This document shows positions 61,475-64,000 of a stretch of 64,000 nt of DNA, piece by piece (positions within the stretch are counted from its first letter, which is position 1; each line of letters opens with the position of its first letter). The notes under the pieces were generated by a model. The model did no database searches. It was not told where the DNA came from and saw only the letters and a list, made by a program, of their open reading frames with translations. The translations under genes were made by a program, and so were the position numbers. The DNA is from Candidatus Nitrosopumilus sp. (GTDB lineage: Archaea > Thermoproteota > Nitrososphaeria > Nitrososphaerales > Nitrosopumilaceae), in the NCBI GenBank assembly GCA_029864335.1, contig JAOTTS010000006.1:1-64000 (forward strand), in the 5' to 3' direction.

Positions 61475-62272
61475 TTAATTTTCTCTTGTTTTCTTTGATT
61501 CTTCTCTCGTAAATTTGAATGAGCCTTTTTTCTTTTCTATATTGGTTTGAATTTCTTCAATAATTGGTTTTAATGATTTTTCTGCATATTTGAAATTCTC
61601 TGACGTTATTGACAATCTATATTTTGGTGCTCCCAAATAAGTAATATCTATCGTAGGATCTTTTTTCAAAACATCCAATAATACTTTTTTAATTATTTCT
61701 ACTCCATCAGATTTTTCACATGTAATTTCTATAATTCCCCTAATTTCAACTGATGGAAGTTTGATCTTAGAACATATATCTCCAATTACAGTTACAGTTT
61801 TTTTTGCAAGTTTAAGATCCTTTACAGATTCTATACCATTTCTTCCAATCTCTATAAATGCATCATACACTGAATCAAATTTTGAATAAATACTATCTTC
61901 TAACTTTTCAATTTCTTCATCTGAAAGTTTTGCTTTTTCTTGAACATTTTGTAATAATGTTTTACCTTTTTCAAACTTTTTAACTTCTTTTAGTTTTTCT
62001 TTTTTCTGATCTTTTGATACTTGTTTTAATGATAGATCAATATCTCCTCGTTTAGAATTTACTTTTTTTACTAGTAGTACTTTTTTCTCCCCATCTTTGA
62101 CAAATCTACTTACTGATCTTATCCAACCTGGGGCAATCTCTGAAATATGTAAAAATCCTTGAATATCATCATATTCATCTAATGTTACATATGCTCCATG
62201 ATCCATTACCTTGGTAACAGTAGCCAGTACAATTTCTCCTTGTTCAGGCATCTCTTGGATTTCAGTAGACAT
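61475..62272 (-). CDS. eif2a: Translation initiation factor aIF2 subunit alpha
   Basis: 265 residues. Residues about 10-85 are an S1 domain (VLATVTKVMDHGAYVTLDEY; GFLHISEIAPGWIRSVS), followed by a helical domain and an alpha/beta C-terminal domain (TYLGAPKYRLSITSENFKYA). It carries no phosphorylatable Ser51-type context worth noting. With gamma (56993) it forms aIF2. Upstream cobA follows after about 40 bp. Confidence 0.93.
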   Translation of the reverse strand: MSTEIQEMPEQGEIVLATVTKVMDHGAYVTLDEYDDIQGFLHISEIAPGWIRSVSRFVKDGEKKVLLVKKVNSKRGDIDLSLKQVSKDQKKEKLKEVKKFEKGKTLLQNVQEKAKLSDEEIEKLEDSIYSKFDSVYDAFIEIGRNGIESVKDLKLAKKTVTVIGDICSKIKLPSVEIRGIIEITCEKSDGVEIIKKVLLDVLKKDPTIDITYLGAPKYRLSITSENFKYAEKSLKPIIEEIQTNIEKKKGSFKFTREESKKTREN

Positions 62273-62312
62273 TTCTTCTAAAACTCTTCAATGTGTAAAT
62301 TAATGTTGCTGG

Positions 62313-62846
62313 CTAGAAATCAATACCTTTCTTAGCCTTAACACCAAGTTGAAAAGGATGTTTTATCTCTCTCATTTCTGTGACTAAATCAGCTAGTTTG
62401 ATTATCTCATTTTTTGCATAATTTCCAGTTAATACCAAGTCTACTTCTATCGGTTTTGATTTGATTAAATTTAAAACATCATTGACAGATATTAAATCAA
62501 GATTTACCGCATAATTAACCTCATCTAAAATTACAATATCATAGTTACCTGATTGAATTTTCTCATTGCTAATTCTCATTGCTTCTTTGGCAGTCTCTTT
62601 GTGGTCTTCTTTTGAACTTTTATCATCTATTATTCCAACAAATCCTTTACCCACTGCAACCATTTCAAATTCTGGTTCAAGTCTCTTTGATGAATCCATT
62701 TCACCATAATGCCATGAACCTTTGATGAATTGAATCATACAAATCTTCTTTCCGTATCCGACTGCTCTTAGTGCAATCCCTAATGCTGCAGTAGTTTTAC
62801 CCTTACCTTTTCCCGTGTAAACAATAGTTAACCCATTTTCTTTCAT
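62313..62846 (-). CDS. cobA: Cob(I)yrinic acid a,c-diamide adenosyltransferase
   Basis: 177 residues. It makes the adenosyl ligand of coenzyme B12. P-loop YTGKGKGKTTAALGIALRA, MIQFIKGSWHYGE, a Walker-like IVILDEVNYAVNLDLIS and DLVTEMREIKHPF near the C-terminus match CobA/BtuR (not PduO). Divergent from cbiA across about 90 bp, so both may be under one promoter region. Confidence 0.92.
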   Translation of the reverse strand: MKENGLTIVYTGKGKGKTTAALGIALRAVGYGKKICMIQFIKGSWHYGEMDSSKRLEPEFEMVAVGKGFVGIIDDKSSKEDHKETAKEAMRISNEKIQSGNYDIVILDEVNYAVNLDLISVNDVLNLIKSKPIEVDLVLTGNYAKNEIIKLADLVTEMREIKHPFQLGVKAKKGIDF

Positions 62847-62934
62847 AAACCATGTTCCAACAATCTTACTAAAAACATTGAGAATCCAGCAAAAGATATC
62901 AATTTAAATAAAAAATGATTCTAGTCATGCAAAT

Positions 62935-64000
62935 TGAGAATTCCTAGAATTATAATAGCAGGTGCTACAAGTGGAGTTGGAAAAACATCTATTACATGTT
63001 CAATAATTCATACTTTACAAAAACATGGTTATTCGATTCAACCCTTTAAAGTAGGACCTGATTATATTGACCCTAGTTATCTTTCAAGTATTTCAAAAAA
63101 ACAGACATACAACTTGGATGTGTGGTTAATGGGAAAAAATCAACTATTACATAATTTTGTTTTAAATTCAAAATCTAACATTTCTGTAATAGAAGGTGTA
63201 ATGGGTTTCTATGATGGATTTGGAGGGGATACAAATTATGCTAGCACACATCATGTGGCTTCAATTACAGAATCTCCTGTTATCTTAGTTTTAGATGCAA
63301 GTAAAACAGCACGCTCTATTGCCGCAACTACACTTGGATTTATTAAATTTCATAGAAATTCCCATATTGCGGGAATAATTCTCAATAAAATAGGCAGCAA
63401 AAAACATGAGCTTTTGTGTAAATGTGCATTAGAAAAAACTAATATCCCAATCATAGGTATTATTCCAAATAATCCAGAATTAAATTTGGAATCACGTCAT
63501 CTTGGATTAATTTCAACATTGGATAATAAATTTCTAAAAAATAAAATTGAGAAAATTTCAAAAATAATTTCAAAATTTTTAGATATCAAACAAATAATTA
63601 AAATTTCAAAAAATACAATGTCATTAGAAAAAAAATCAAAACTTGTACATAAAAAAGCGAAAACTACTATTGCAGTAGCACTTGACACTTCATTTAATTT
63701 TTACTATCAAGATAATCTAGAAGCATTACGACGTGAAGGAGCAAATCTAAAATTTTTCAGTCCTATAAAAGATAAAATAATTCCAAAATGTGATGGACTC
63801 TACATTGGTGGTGGTTTTCCTGAAATTTTAGGTGATTTATTAGAAAAAAATCAAACAATGAAAAAAACAATTAAAAAATTATCTGAAAACAACCTTCCAA
63901 TTTATGCAGAATGTGGTGGTTTAATGTACCTAACAAAATCTATTCTATCTAACAATAAAAGACACAAAATGGTAGGTCTATTTGATGCTGACACTAAAAT
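62935..64000 (+). CDS. cbiA: Cobyrinic acid a,c-diamide synthase, runs off the right edge
   Basis: The frame opens at TTG 62935 and continues past 64000 for at least 355 codons. P-loop GATSGVGKTSITCSIIHTL, VGPDYIDPSYLSS, VIEGVMGFYDGFGGD and the glutaminase Cys in YAECGGLMYL are all present. It amidates the a and c side chains of cobyrinate with glutamine and ATP. No in-frame ATG lies before 62935. The amidotransferase domain's final His is beyond the edge. It stands opposite cobA and continues the B12 theme. Confidence 0.92.

Noticed and set aside
63497-63688. Minus-strand 63-residue frame
   Set aside because: It lies wholly inside the plus-strand cbiA frame, which has clear family motifs; the antisense frame is a shadow of A/T-rich codons.
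1-64000. CRISPR array, insertion sequence or prophage
   Set aside because: No regularly spaced repeats, transposase or integrase genes, or phage structural genes were seen; all long repeats are within genes or short.

Overview
The window is a 64 kb piece of chromosome from a marine-type ammonia-oxidising archaeon (Nitrososphaerota/Thaumarchaeota, most like the Nitrosopumilus group). The call rests on gene content plus an AT-rich, tightly packed layout: two TFB genes, two ESCRT-III-like CdvB genes, split DNA primase (PriS/PriL), aIF2 alpha and gamma, Nop10, eS6, an AglB oligosaccharyltransferase, the two-subunit aconitase-X phosphomevalonate dehydratase, an archaeal cobalamin pathway, archaeosine-precursor genes and type II NADH dehydrogenase. 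No amo genes, rRNA, CRISPR array, insertion sequence or prophage is visible; one tRNA is present.

Layout. 1-0.6 kb: two truncated-looking gene fragments back to back. 0.7-6.6 kb: secreted cupredoxin-like protein, cbiE, secreted cyclophilin with a CFI-box C-terminus, NDH-2, ACT protein. 6.6-9.6 kb: Hsp20 and a CDC48-type AAA+ ATPase. 9.7-15.1 kb: coiled-coil secreted protein, first TFB, fluoride channel, small proteins, second TFB with two frameshifts. 15.1-19.5 kb: cation/proton antiporter, hemerythrin-like protein, CysC, CysQ, SDR. 19.6-22.3 kb: candidate structured RNA, CdvB paralogue with a coiled-coil neighbour, secreted gene broken by an in-frame stop. 22.6-25.3 kb: winged-helix regulator, membrane-anchored HTH protein and helical secreted protein in one operon. 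25.3-29.3 kb: queE, folE, queC, homoserine kinase, GPN GTPase. 29.4-34.8 kb: membrane flippase-like protein, SDR, zinc-ribbon proteins, second candidate RNA, glycosyltransferase-like protein, ThiI-like protein. 34.8-41.6 kb: cysH-sat, nth, phosphomevalonate dehydratase, RqcH. 41.7-45.8 kb: cbiT-cbiL-cbiF, racemase-like protein without catalytic cysteines, second CdvB. 45.8-51.6 kb: glycosyltransferase, glyS, nfo, priL-priS. 51.6-56.1 kb: UPF0182 giant membrane protein, glutamine amidotransferase, C39/TPR protein, tRNA-Gly. 56.2-62.3 kb: eS6, aIF2 gamma, PIN protein, PEBP, AglB, Nop10, aIF2 alpha. 62.3-64 kb: CobA and the start of CbiA, which runs off the edge.

Pathways. Sulfate assimilation is spread over two loci (sat, cysH; cysC, cysQ). 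Cobalamin synthesis is spread over three (cbiE; cbiTLF; cobA, cbiA). queE, folE and queC supply preQ0 for archaeosine. Information-processing genes dominate the right half.

Signals for a second look: single-A-run deletions that break the second TFB twice and detach the sat start codon; an amber stop inside a secreted protein; two unassigned GC-richer, strongly foldable intergenic RNAs; a repeated TGTTCC box on both sides of a divergent regulator; a perfect palindrome at the first TFB start; and enzyme homologues that have lost their catalytic residues (MurI-like, ThiI-like, cupredoxin-like).
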